Positions 10,642-20,235 of a stretch of 64,000 nt of DNA are shown here, one piece after another. The DNA is from Sympetrum striolatum (taxonomy: Eukaryota; Arthropoda; Insecta; Odonata; Libellulidae). Under the pieces are notes generated by a model, which made no database searches, was not told where the DNA came from, and was given only the letters and a program-made list of their open reading frames with translations. Each line of letters opens with the position of its first letter. Positions within the stretch are counted from its first letter, which is position 1. Location of the stretch: the NCBI GenBank assembly GCA_947579665.1, contig CANPUZ010000048.1, positions 1,116,001-1,180,000 on the forward strand, written 5' to 3'. The position numbers were made by a program, and so were the translations under genes.

Positions 10642-13014
10642 TTAACTTGAAGCGTCACATGCCAATTCTAATGACAATTTAGGATTGTAATGCACTAAAA
10701 CTTTGTCAGAAGCTACTAACTGTTTTGCCTCTACAAATGCTTCATCACAGTCATGAGACCAATACCACTTAGTTCCTTTCTTTAATAGTCTATACAAGGG
10801 AGTTAAAATCTCTGCTATTTTAGGTAGGAATTTATTATAGTAGTTCACAAAACCACAAAATGCTTTTACCTCAGATACATTCGTTGGCCTTGGACAGTCT
10901 AGAACTGACTGGACTCTCTTATTTGTTTTGTGTAACCCCTTTTCATCAATAATGTGTCCACAATATTCAACTGATTCAGCCATGAAAACGCATTTGTTTC
11001 GATTTACAGTTAGCCCCTTTTCTAATAGTCTTTGAAAAAGTAACTCTAAATTTTTCATGTGTTCTACATCTGAACACCCAGTTATCAAAATATCATCTTG
11101 GAAAAAAAAACAATTTGGTATCCCTGTTAATATCTGATCCATACATTGCTGCCAAATGGCAGGAGCAGAGGCAACGCCAAAAGCTAGTCTTGTATATTGA
11201 TACAACCCTTTGTGAGTAGCAATAGTTAAAATTTCTCTTGAATCTTTATCCATCTCTAGATGGTGGTATGCCGAGTTTAGATCTAATTTCGTAAATTTCT
11301 TCCCACCCTCTAGATGAGTAAAAATGTCCTCGATTCGAGGTAATGGATACTGTGGAACCACTAAATTTGGGTTCACTGTTACCTTGAAATCCCCACAGAT
11401 TCTCACTCTATCAACTCCCTTGGGTCTGGGAACAATTGGGGTAGCCCACTCGCTATTGTCTACTTTAACTAGAATATTCTGTTTCACCATCAAATCTATT
11501 TCTTTCTCAATCAAAGGTTTGTAGGCATATGGTGGATGTCTAAACTTCATTGCTTTTGGCTTGGCATTTTCTTTCAGCCTTAGTTTCCCTTTTAAAATTC
11601 CTGGTTGATTTTCAAACAATGAATCGTATTTTTTTAATAACGAAACCAAATTATTTTCAACCATTTCGATTTTCATTACATCTGTTGAATCTTTCACTCG
11701 CTCCCAGTCAACCGGAATTACCTTTAACCAATCTCTACCCACGATGGGTTTACAATCATTTTCTACAACATATATAGTCAAGTTTTCTTTAGTACCCTTA
11801 ACCTCAACATTTACCAGACATTCCCCTACCAGGACAATTCTCTCTCCTGTGTAGGTTTTAAGATGCACATTGCTGGAATTTATGCTTACATGAGGGAATA
11901 ATTTAGAAGAACGAGATTTTGAAATTAAAGTGACTCCAGAACCCGTATCAATTTCAAATTGTACTCTCTTACCCTCAACACGAATGTCCAAACACCATGG
12001 AGATCTATATTTAACTTTACCTTTGAAGGTCTTGACCTCTTGAGTGTTCAAATTGACATTAATTTCAGAGGGTGCACCAATAGAACTTTTGGAACAACTT
12101 GAAATACCCTTTTCCTTTGTCTTTTCCCTCTTACCACTATCAGTTATTTCAACATAACCACACATAAGGCTGTCCGTGTCGTCTTCTTCTGACTCCGAAG
12201 ACCTGTGTTCCTCCAGGGTTTTCACTGTTGCCCTCTTGTTTGCGTAACACACTTTGGAAACATGACCCCTCTTTCCGCATTTATCACAGTTTGTTTTTCT
12301 CTTAGGACATTTGGGTCTTACATGTCCCTTTTCACCACAACAATAGCACGTCATTTCATTGATCGTTGATGAGGCTTTTTCATAAGAGGCATATTTCGCT
12401 TTAAACTGAACTTTGTTCACGGGCTGGCTTTGGTTTACTTCAGAAGCATATCTCACCGCTGATTCCACTGACAGCGCTATCTCGGAAGCTCTGGCCCAAG
12501 TTAAGTTTTCACCCTCCTCAAACAACCGCTGTCGAATACGTTCGGATTTCAGTCCCACAACAAATTGATCTCTTAGACGATACTCTAAAGTTTCATTGAA
12601 TTTACAATGTTTGGTCAGAACTTTTAATGCACTTATATATTCTATAACAGTTTCGCCCGGCTGTTGCATCCGCTGGCCAAATAACGTGCGAGAACGAATT
12701 GATGATGGCTCAGGTTCCAATCTTCGCCCCAACTCTTGACATAACTCGTCAAATGTTTTCGTTCCTGGGTCCACTGGATGAAATATATTTATCAGCATCT
12801 CCACCGTATTGAATCCTACATGACCAAGTAATAAATCTACTTGCTTTTCCGGTGGAACATTTTGCGCGCGAAACTGATGTTTTAGTACAGTAACATACGT
12901 CGACCAAGATACTTCCGACTCATTAAAAGGCTTAATGTTTACTGAAAACTTTTCACTAGCCATGCTAACCGCTGAGTTCTTAACAATCTCGTCGCCACTG
13001 TTATGTTCAGGCAT
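10642..13014 (-). CDS. Gypsy gag-pol, part 1: gag, protease, RT
   Basis: This is a 790-residue open frame. Gag occupies the first third and carries two CCHC knuckles, CYCCGEKGHVRPKC and CDKCGKRGHVSKVC (about residues 222-260). The protease motif FEIDTGSG is near residue 355. The RT follows, with TKLDLNSAYHH and the catalytic site FFQDDILITG, where the usual Y/L-x-DD is Q-D-D. The frame stops inside RNase H at a TAA immediately after ACDASS, where relatives have tyrosine. The first ATG (13012-13014) lies within the 5' terminal repeat. The next in-frame ATG, at 12961-12963, is an alternative start lying wholly outside the repeat. Gag and pol share one frame. Confidence 0.92.
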   Translation of the reverse strand: MPEHNSGDEIVKNSAVSMASEKFSVNIKPFNESEVSWSTYVTVLKHQFRAQNVPPEKQVDLLLGHVGFNTVEMLINIFHPVDPGTKTFDELCQELGRRLEPEPSSIRSRTLFGQRMQQPGETVIEYISALKVLTKHCKFNETLEYRLRDQFVVGLKSERIRQRLFEEGENLTWARASEIALSVESAVRYASEVNQSQPVNKVQFKAKYASYEKASSTINEMTCYCCGEKGHVRPKCPKRKTNCDKCGKRGHVSKVCYANKRATVKTLEEHRSSESEEDDTDSLMCGYVEITDSGKREKTKEKGISSCSKSSIGAPSEINVNLNTQEVKTFKGKVKYRSPWCLDIRVEGKRVQFEIDTGSGVTLISKSRSSKLFPHVSINSSNVHLKTYTGERIVLVGECLVNVEVKGTKENLTIYVVENDCKPIVGRDWLKVIPVDWERVKDSTDVMKIEMVENNLVSLLKKYDSLFENQPGILKGKLRLKENAKPKAMKFRHPPYAYKPLIEKEIDLMVKQNILVKVDNSEWATPIVPRPKGVDRVRICGDFKVTVNPNLVVPQYPLPRIEDIFTHLEGGKKFTKLDLNSAYHHLEMDKDSREILTIATHKGLYQYTRLAFGVASAPAIWQQCMDQILTGIPNCFFFQDDILITGCSDVEHMKNLELLFQRLLEKGLTVNRNKCVFMAESVEYCGHIIDEKGLHKTNKRVQSVLDCPRPTNVSEVKAFCGFVNYYNKFLPKIAEILTPLYRLLKKGTKWYWSHDCDEAFVEAKQLVASDKVLVHYNPKLSLELACDASS
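12989..12998 (-). other. Primer-binding-site-like sequence
   Basis: TGGCGACGAG starts with TGG one base inside the 5' terminal repeat. That matches the usual pairing with a tRNA CCA end. I did not identify the tRNA. The site lies inside the gag frame if the first ATG is used. Confidence 0.6.
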
Positions 13015-13057
13015 TACTCACATGTAATTTTAACACAACTTTATTGAGTACGTTACA
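12999..13057 (-). repeat. Short 5' terminal repeat of the Gypsy element (59 bp)
   Basis: Identical base for base to 8254-8312. It begins TGTAACGTAC and ends CATAACA on the minus strand, and is followed by GAATT. It lacks the first 98 bp present in the 3' LTR. Confidence 0.9.
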
Positions 13058-13200
13058 GAATTCATGAAGTTAGCAGAAAAATGAATGCCACTTTAAACTC
13101 TAAAACTCAGTATCTTAATAGTGAGTGCGCTCAAGTGCAAAACTCATAGAAATTGAGCATAGCTCAAATGAGCATCCTCGGCCCCAACTCTACTTTTGAT

Positions 13201-13999
13201 ATTTAGCTAACCATGAAAAGAAGAAAATTGCCAGAAAATGTTCATTGTATTAGTTTACCTTAAGTATAATCTGAGACAGCAAATATTGACAGTGTGGTTT
13301 TCAGATAAGACAATATAAATCTCCACTCACAGTAGAAGATATTAAACAAGATATCCTTGGAAACATTTAATAACATAGCCAATATAAGCACCTCTGTAAA
13401 TTTGATCTAAGTGGCTACAAATTTACATTAACATGGACAACAGTTTTGCTGTGTGTTCATTGTCTAATAAATGCAAAAACTTTATATTTCCTAAATTACC
13501 TCATAATATTTGTTATAAGGTACTTTTAGCTAAAACAGTCTTTAGAAAGTTGAGACATAGAGCTGTGTTAATAATCAGGAAAAAAAAATTCAAACTGAGA
13601 GTTAAAAATGGTATTCTGCAATTCTATACATTCACCAATTCCCAATTTTAATAAAGTTATTTGTTGTCTCGAGTGAGCCATGTTAACTGGAGACATGAGA
13701 AATGGTTATTTGTATTTTAGTTGTTATTTATACTTTTGTCTGATCCCTTATAATGCAAATAATTTTCTCTTTTGTACACCATCATTACTTTTACACAGTA
13801 GTTCAGATTTAAGTGTCTGCATATTTAATTTTTCATGACGTTTTATTGTTTGTTTTCACTTTTTTGTATCTCTCTTTATCACTATTTGTATTGCTCATTT
13901 TGATATGAATAGCTCTAAAATTATTCTTGTATAATATTGTGCTTGAAATATCTGTTCTATTGACAGACTCTGGTCAAATAGAATGTATTTTTGTATAAA
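13201..13999. other. No gene recognised
   Basis: A 72-residue basic plus-strand frame at 13433-13651 has no family signature. The region is otherwise A+T-rich. Confidence 0.4.
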
Positions 14000-14290
14000 C
14001 TACCCTATATACCGGCATATAAGTCTGCCTTTCAAGCTCGAAAACATCACTCAAAAACCAAGGGTCGACTTTTACGCCTAGCATAAAATTTAACCCTTAA
14101 CCACCAAGGGGTAAATAAGTGAAATTGCCGGCTCAACACTTGTTGCACACAAACTCTTATTATTCAAACTTTTATTATATTTATTCTTCGTAAATTACAT
14201 TCATTTCTTCACATTTATAATACAAAAATTTTATATATATTTCGATGTTTTCTTTTTACAAATGAAGATCAATAAGCACATCATGGTCTG
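14000..14290 (+). repeat. Dispersed repeat, DNA-transposon-like (copy 1)
   Basis: ATACCGGCATATAAGTC and GGGTCGACTTTTACGCC resemble the ends of common non-autonomous DNA elements. The block ending in CAAATGAAGATCAATAAGCA recurs at 63.6-64.0 kb in the same orientation. The copies are diverged and differ by an insertion. No target duplication was found. Confidence 0.55.
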
Positions 14291-16400
14291 TCTTTGTTTA
14301 TATAATCATTATGATTCTACTTAGCATTAGGAGTTAATGGAAGCTGTTTTAGCAGTGTAGTGATTTTACATTACAAGGCTATGATAGCATTTATATAGTA
14401 AATTTTTAATACCATCATATTTGTTTTTATAATGCATATTTATTTTAGTAGCCTGTGAGATACCAATGATTAAAACAGAATACTTGAAATAGTCTTACTT
14501 CCCATAAAATCGAGCTGAGAAAAGTGGTGTTGCCTTATTTTTTGCATCGACTTAAACGCTGAACATAGGCTAAAACCTGAACAAGATTAACTTATGCACT
14601 GTCATATACAGAAGTTAATAAATAAAAAAAAAGATTTTTTTAGCAGAGTATTGTATTAATAAACTAATCGAGAATTTAAATCACTTCAAATGGATTTAGT
14701 GTATAGTACTGACACTACTAACTCTAGGTGGCAAAAGTTAGAACTCAATCGCAGATTCCAAAACACTACCTCAAATTCAAATTTAATCAAAATCCTTAAA
14801 TGAAGTTAAGTTGCATATGACGAAAAACACTAATGCAAGGAATAAAATGCAGATTGAATAAAATCTGCCATGCCACTATTTTCATAATGTCCACAATATT
14901 GATAAGCTAATATTGCTGCAAGGCATTTCAGACTCGTTGCTTTTCTCTAACATATTAGAACACGTATTTTAAATTCTATCAACATGCAACATCCCCATTT
15001 TCAGATAATGTAGAAACATTTCATATTTGCGCAAAAGAATAAATACTGCGATTACATTTTCCTCTGGTTTCAAACATTGTTAGAAATTAATTCTCTGTTT
15101 AGTATTCTTCTTACAAAGAATAACAAATTTTATTTCACATACTTTAAGCATAATGTTTTCTTTCATTTTAAAACTTCTCCAAAAAGATATACACTTTTGA
15201 TAACTGCCATTACAGTAAATTGTAAGGTTTTAAACATGATTATCCTCTAATTGAATTCTCCTTGAATATGCTTGTGTGTACATCATGATCTGATAAACAT
15301 CTCTTGGACATCAGGTTAAGATTGATAAATAAGGGATGTTATTAAATAATTTGTCGGCCTGATGTCGGATTGACAACCTATGTCTACACAATACTCGAAG
15401 TTGCGGCCAGTTATGATCCACACAATATCCAAGTCGGACATTCCCTGCAAAAAGGGTCCTTGTCAGCTCTTTCATATCTTTTTGCTATTAATCTACTTTT
15501 GTGATTACATTTCCTCTTTGAAGATAAGTTACCAGTTTGAAAAAGTATTTCATTCCCTCGGAAAAGGAATTAATTGAATAAAAAACATTTATCTAAGTAC
15601 AGCGTTTTGCATTGCAGTTTAAATTGCTAAAAGGTTTACACTGATTGATGATTTACTAGTATAGTAGTCACCTAAAGTACTTTTAGTCACCAATGATCAG
15701 GTAGAATAAATCTTGGCAATTGGCAAAAGTATTGGTAGATTAACTAAGCTTAAATCATTTTTATTAACTGAAATTGAAAAGTTTTTGAATGACAGTAAAA
15801 TGAATACTGCAACTTCGATGTAAACATGCTATTTATCGAATAGTAGCAAAATACAATTATTTAATGTTTAATTTTATTTGTTAATTTTCTTATGATGCCT
15901 AAATTTGGCGTAACCAATCCTTCACATGATTTTCCAAGTCTTTTGAAGCAATACCTTCCCACTTGGAATGCCGAACAGCATCTACAAGAAGATAACAAAG
16001 CCCATTACATGCTATTGACAGCAAGTACATACACATTACCATTTATTACCCTAGGAATAAGACAAAATGAAGTAATTTAAATAATATCAATGGTAAACTC
16101 ATTGTGAAGTGCTGTCGACACAGAATGCCAATACTTCTATGAACAGTAAGTAAACAAGTAAATAAAGATCACCCTGAAAATTACTGCAACAGTTTTCATA
16201 AATAAGTGATTTCTGAAATTTCATTAATATGTGGAGTATACATTATATACAATGTAACCTAATCCTAATAAATTTCTGAATGTATTCTTAGTACTATGAA
16301 TATATACAATCATGCAATTAAATTGATAAAGTACACATTAATCAGACTTTTCCAGTTGATTTATATATTATCTAGCTATATTTTATGAACATTCACCTTG
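14291..16400. other. No gene recognised, A+T-rich
   Basis: Frames at 15380-15577 and 15892-16080 show no domain, splice context or repeats that would support a gene. Confidence 0.4.
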
Positions 16401-16459
16401 CCAATATCTTTCTAAATCCCACATCTTTCATTTTTTCTTCTGCTGTATCCAACTCCTCT

Positions 16460-16900
16460 TTAGGGGAAATTCCTATGCACTATATTTCTCTTCCTCCTCA
16501 TAGTTCTGTTACCTTTTGCTATTGTAAATTTCTCTTCTATCGAGGCTAGCCTCTGTTCTATGTCTACAACAGCTCTCATCTTTAAGAGCGTTGTCCTTAA
16601 TATTTCCTGCAGTTCTGAAAGTGATAAATCAAACCTCACATAATTGTCAATCAATAGCTCCCTTGTTTTAGTAGCAGCAAACTAGTGATATTCACTCACT
16701 CAACTCCGCCCTGTCCTCCTCTGTTCTTACATTGCTCCTTATATTTCCCCAGGAAAAGAAGTCACCATTTCTCTTGTCCCAGCTCCATGTTCATCCGAAT
16801 CACTATCTGATGGCAATGGGTGGACAGGGATGTGTCTTCTTTTCCCCTTTCCATTTTCAGGGTCAGAACTTATGTCCGATATTTTCTCAGCTTCTGCCTA
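16460..16900 (-). CDS. Two possible exons of an unrecognised protein
   Basis: On the minus strand an acceptor-like GTAG is followed by a frame with an acidic/serine-rich stretch, PLPSDSDSDEHGAGTRE (about 16744-16897). Further on, 16460-16654 encodes a heptad-like, possibly coiled-coil segment (LSELQEILRTTLLKMRAVVD, EQRLASIEEKF). The two pieces are in different frames and separated by stops, so an intron or decay must be assumed. The composition looks coding rather than random. I do not recognise the family. The layout of a linker followed by a C-terminal coiled coil would suit a transposon-derived DNA-binding protein, but that is inference. Confidence 0.35.
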
Positions 16901-16920
16901 CCATCCTTCATGGAGCCTAA

Positions 16921-17829
16921 AAATTAATGATAAGCAGTTAGGTAAGGTTAGATAATAAATTAGCCAAAGTAATGATATACAGAATGTATAACTGAAAAAA
17001 TAGCAACAAACAATGCAAATCACTTCACCTAAGTGTATGAAGAAGATGAATAAATTGCAACTTTTACAAATTCAAGGCGAGACAATTTCGGTGAGACTTA
17101 TATCGGAGAATTATTCGAGGACTCAGTCGATTCAATCACAGAACCACATACATTTCTGCGACAAAGGTAAACGTCTAAGATCGAACTATACACGTTCATC
17201 TACTCATAAATCATACTCTACTGCAAAAAATAGAACAAATATCCAAACACCAACATGTTAAGAATCTAAAATTGGTTAATATTTGCGACGAAATGTCGTT
17301 TTCGAGAGAAATTACGCCAAAAATCATATTCCGCGTAGAATTCAGGGCATCCATCGATTGAATTGAACAATTATATGGTAACGGACTATAATAATAACAA
17401 TAACTACACGTAAATCTAAATAAAAGCTGCTAAAATTAGCCTTTGTTTAAGTTCTGTTGACATCACGTTCGGCGAATCGCAGCAAGATCAAGTTGTACAG
17501 AGACGTTTGCAACAAATATCGATTACTGTGAATATTCATGTGAAAACCGAATATGATAATTATATCTTTTTAGCGTTGAATTCTATGAAATAAACATCTC
17601 GTATTCTTTAGCGTATATTGCGCATCCATTGCGTTCACGTTACGCCACGACATGGTTGCCAACGAAACGGCGTAACCACGAGATCGAGCGAAATTTTTCA
17701 TCCCTTTTAGAGGTAATTGATTTGATTTTACGACATCTCGCACGCTATGGATCATTTTCTATCGATTCGACTCTCTTGTAGATGCTCTCGCCGTAACATA
17801 TTTTACTTACTTCGTCATAAAATAGCAGA
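16921..17829. other. No gene recognised
   Basis: An A+T-rich stretch contains a CpG-richer patch at 17625-17700 that includes GGTTGCCAACGAAAC. It could be promoter-like, but nothing decisive is present. Confidence 0.35.
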
Positions 17830-18360
17830 AGGAAAAATATGTCAAAAAAACTAATAGTTCTATTACATGTTTGAATTTTTTTGTTTGCGACCTATTATTC
17901 TTATAATGATTTTGATATTGTATTCAAATTTAAGCTTTAGTTTCCCATTTCTACTTTTCAGCGAGTTCTTACTCAGTGAACGATTTTACGAGCAACGTTT
18001 CCGAAATTTAATTGGCAATGCTGTAACCGAGCGACGAATTGCGCAACGTGGTTAGTAAACATTAAATTGAAGCCAAAAATTGATATTAACAATGTTACAC
18101 GTAAGGGATACCGGTTTACTGTGTGGTTATTTTCAAAGCATGTCCTTTCTTTTTACGGCGGGTCCAACCAAACACCGCTCTGGTTCTCTCGATTCTTGTC
18201 AAAGCCCCATCCTAGTCATCATTTCTTTTTTGTAGGAAACGAGACGGAGAAAAACCGTATTTTTCTGTATTTACATGTAATCTTTTGGCGAAACGTATGC
18301 TTGGATATTGATCTCGAGCTTTAAATTACAATCCGAGAGGTTTCTTCTTCAAATCTAATA
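17830..18360 (+). repeat. Inverted-repeat arm 2 (partner at 7.02-7.56 kb)
   Basis: It matches the reverse complement of 7020-7560 along its length, and its first 200 bp also match the reverse complement of 48168-48370. A plus-strand frame ends within it (ERFYEQRFRNLIGN), but that frame is not conserved in the other copies. In gene orientation it lies upstream of the ZAD-type paralogue remnants at 18.5-20.2 kb. Confidence 0.75.
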
Positions 18361-18511
18361 ATGCTGAAACTATGAGAATGCTAAACCAAACAAGACCTGT
18401 ATGTAGGCTCATGAAAACTATTCGATTTCATTAATGTAAATATCCGTGATCATTCACGTTCCTCGATGTAGTTAATTTTGAATGGGTTTAATTGCTTTGT
18501 AGCATCCGGAC

Positions 18512-18690
18512 GAAGCTCAGAACAATAGTTTAGTAACGAAGACTGAAGATACCGAAATGGTAGGTCTAATAACATTGATATCATCCAAAATAATGTATGA
18601 AAGTGAGAAGAGGTTTATTAAAATCTGTCTATTTACAGGACGGAGCAAGTGAAGTGGCTTCTGAGTGTGATATACAGTTCACTCTGAGGT
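18512..18690 (+). other. Candidate small exons of the plus-strand paralogue
   Basis: Two acceptor-to-donor intervals look exon-like. One, about 18513-18569, ends in ATG|GTAGGT and encodes an acidic peptide (NNSLVTKTEDTEM). The other, about 18639-18688, is preceded by TTTACAG, followed by GTAATT, and encodes DGASEVASECDIQFTL. They are short, acidic and compatible in phase with each other. They sit where the linker exons of the ZAD gene would be expected, but I see no clear sequence match to them. Confidence 0.35.
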
Positions 18691-19114
18691 AATTATTATT
18701 TTCGTATATACGATAATTAATAATAATTTGGATATTTGATTATTCGTAAATTCTTTTTGCATTCATAATTGTTATTGTTACTCTTCGTATGAAAGTATTC
18801 GGCGTCTACTTTAAATATTGGTGTATCTGGAAACCATATGAATGATTTTGAGTATTAATTTTTAAATGAGCTGAAATGAAGGGAGGGATTAAATGCAATA
18901 ATATCTTTGGTGGAAATAATCGTTTTAACTTAACTGTGCAACACATCTGAAGAAACATTCACGTTCCTGGTACAGAAGCTTATCTTCTGAGAATGTATTG
19001 ATGTTAAAATGTCTTCTTTTTGCTTCGTTTTTCACGATGACATAATGCAATACATTTTTTAATCTTAAAAATATTCATCCTGGTGTAAATTTTCCAAGTA
19101 GTACTGAAGATTTT

Positions 19115-19308
19115 TTGTTTTACTTTGAATTGGATACAAATCATGTACTTTTGTTGTGTTTTGTTGCTGTGGAAAAGGCATTTTGTGGAGTGGATGATTT
19201 CACTAACAATCTTTATTGTAAACATCATTTCAAGGAAACGGTGAATGTTAATGCTGTGAGATATGCAGAAAACTGGGACGAACAAGTCTTCTGTGATCCA
19301 TTAACAGA
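19115..19308 (+). other. Unrecognised open segment, possible exon
   Basis: An open frame runs to a good donor (GAA|GTGAGTAA) and encodes KAFCGVDDFTNNLYCKHHF near its middle. Cysteines and histidines are present, but not in a spacing I can assign to a known finger. The acceptor is poor and its phase does not fit the exon at 18.69 kb. It may be a decayed exon. Confidence 0.3.
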
Positions 19309-19786
19309 AGTGAGTAATTGGTTTTCTGTAGTATTTAGAATTGATATCCTAGATTCAGAGCGTATGGTTGTCATCCTTTAAATTAGTTTGGAATTTCTGA
19401 AGTAAATTTATGATTGCATTAAGTTTATGACTATTATATGATTCTTCTTGAAGCACCTGAAACTGTTGAGCATTTTGAATAAGTTATCTAGACTCGACAG
19501 GGGGGGTGAGGAATTACATCAATAATGCTCTTGTTACAATCAGTACTGCATCCTAATGGAATGCCATATTTAAAAGTACTTTATCCATTAAGCTATAAAA
19601 AGTGCCTCAGGTGTTGTTATGTCATTATCAATGTGAAATGAGTTATCAGATTTAGATAGGATCAGAACTCGTTTGGTTGACATACTGTGGCACTATTAGA
19701 CTTTAATCGTTTAACGAGTTCTTTACAGTTATATGATTTACTGCACTTTGCTTGAGAAGTACAAAGGAATGTTATTTATTTTCTAG

Positions 19787-20235
19787 ATTAACATCGAAGA
19801 AGAGATAGTGGAGATACCTGAAGAGGGGGGCAATGGATGTTGCGGTGGATGCAATATTTAGTTGCTTTTTTCCAGTCAAATGTTATTTACTTAATTTGGC
19901 ATATCAAAAATACTAAACATATAATTCAGGGACAATGGAAAGCCTATGGATATTGATAATGGGTCGTGTTCATCAAAAGTGGCGAGCCCTGCATGATTTA
20001 ATGATTCTTTTGTTTGCTCTAACTGAAAATTAAGATGATGAGAAAACTCATGGGATGTTGTTTGGGATTTGAGATTGTCGGTACACATGTTGTTCTACCT
20101 ATTAATCTCTTTCGGTACGTGCAAGTATTTTTCAGAATAGATAATGCGAGGGAAGGACTTGGAGCTGGAGGAGAGTGAGCTGTGTCGGAGATACCAGTAC
20201 CAATCTTTAGGCAATGATATGATTTAAAAAATAAA
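19787..20235 (+). pseudogene. Decayed paralogue of ZAD-gene exons 4-6
   Basis: 19930-19981 matches exon 5 of the ZAD gene, including ATATTGATAATGGGTC and the AAAGTG end. It has lost 26 bp, which shifts the frame, and its donor is GC instead of GT. The following intron also matches (GAGATT then GTCGGT and ACAT). 20141-20182 matches exon 6, both ending in GAGTGAGCTG. 19787 onward resembles exon 4 weakly. A stop follows at about 20226, just before an AATAAA. No zinc fingers follow. It is a truncated pseudogene in the orientation opposite to the ZAD gene. Confidence 0.65.

Larger units (their letters stand above)
8254..13057 (-). mobile_element. Gypsy-type LTR retrotransposon, nearly intact
   Basis: The element is bounded by identical 59-bp direct repeats (8254-8312 and 12999-13057) and by the 5-bp target duplication GAATT (8249-8253 and 13058-13062). 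On the minus strand it carries a primer-binding-like TGGCGACGAG just inside the 5' repeat. A single gag-protease-RT-RNase H-integrase frame follows, then a polypurine tract at 8411-8422. The only lesions I find in the coding region are one TAA and the inner MITE. Identical terminal repeats imply a recent insertion, although the repeat compared is short. Confidence 0.93.
8100..13192. mobile_element. Outer hAT-type MITE, split by a Gypsy element
   Basis: The outer ends read CAGGGCTTTGGAAACTCA (from 8100) and, reversed, TAGAGTTGGGGCCGAGGATG (from 13192). Both fit the hAT terminal pattern YARNG. The 8-bp target duplication CTTTTGAT flanks it at 8092-8099 and 13193-13200. Without the retrotransposon the element is only about 285 bp and non-coding. 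AGCTCA/TGAGCT palindromes recur in both halves. It must have been in place before the Gypsy insertion. Confidence 0.85.

Noticed and set aside
13433..13651. Small basic host gene
   Set aside because: Only 72 residues, no domain, no splice or promoter context; chance in A+T-rich DNA is sufficient.
17867..18055. Coding exon ending in ERFYEQRFRNLIGN
   Set aside because: The same sequence in the 7.0-kb repeat copy has a disrupted frame, so it does not behave like a conserved exon.
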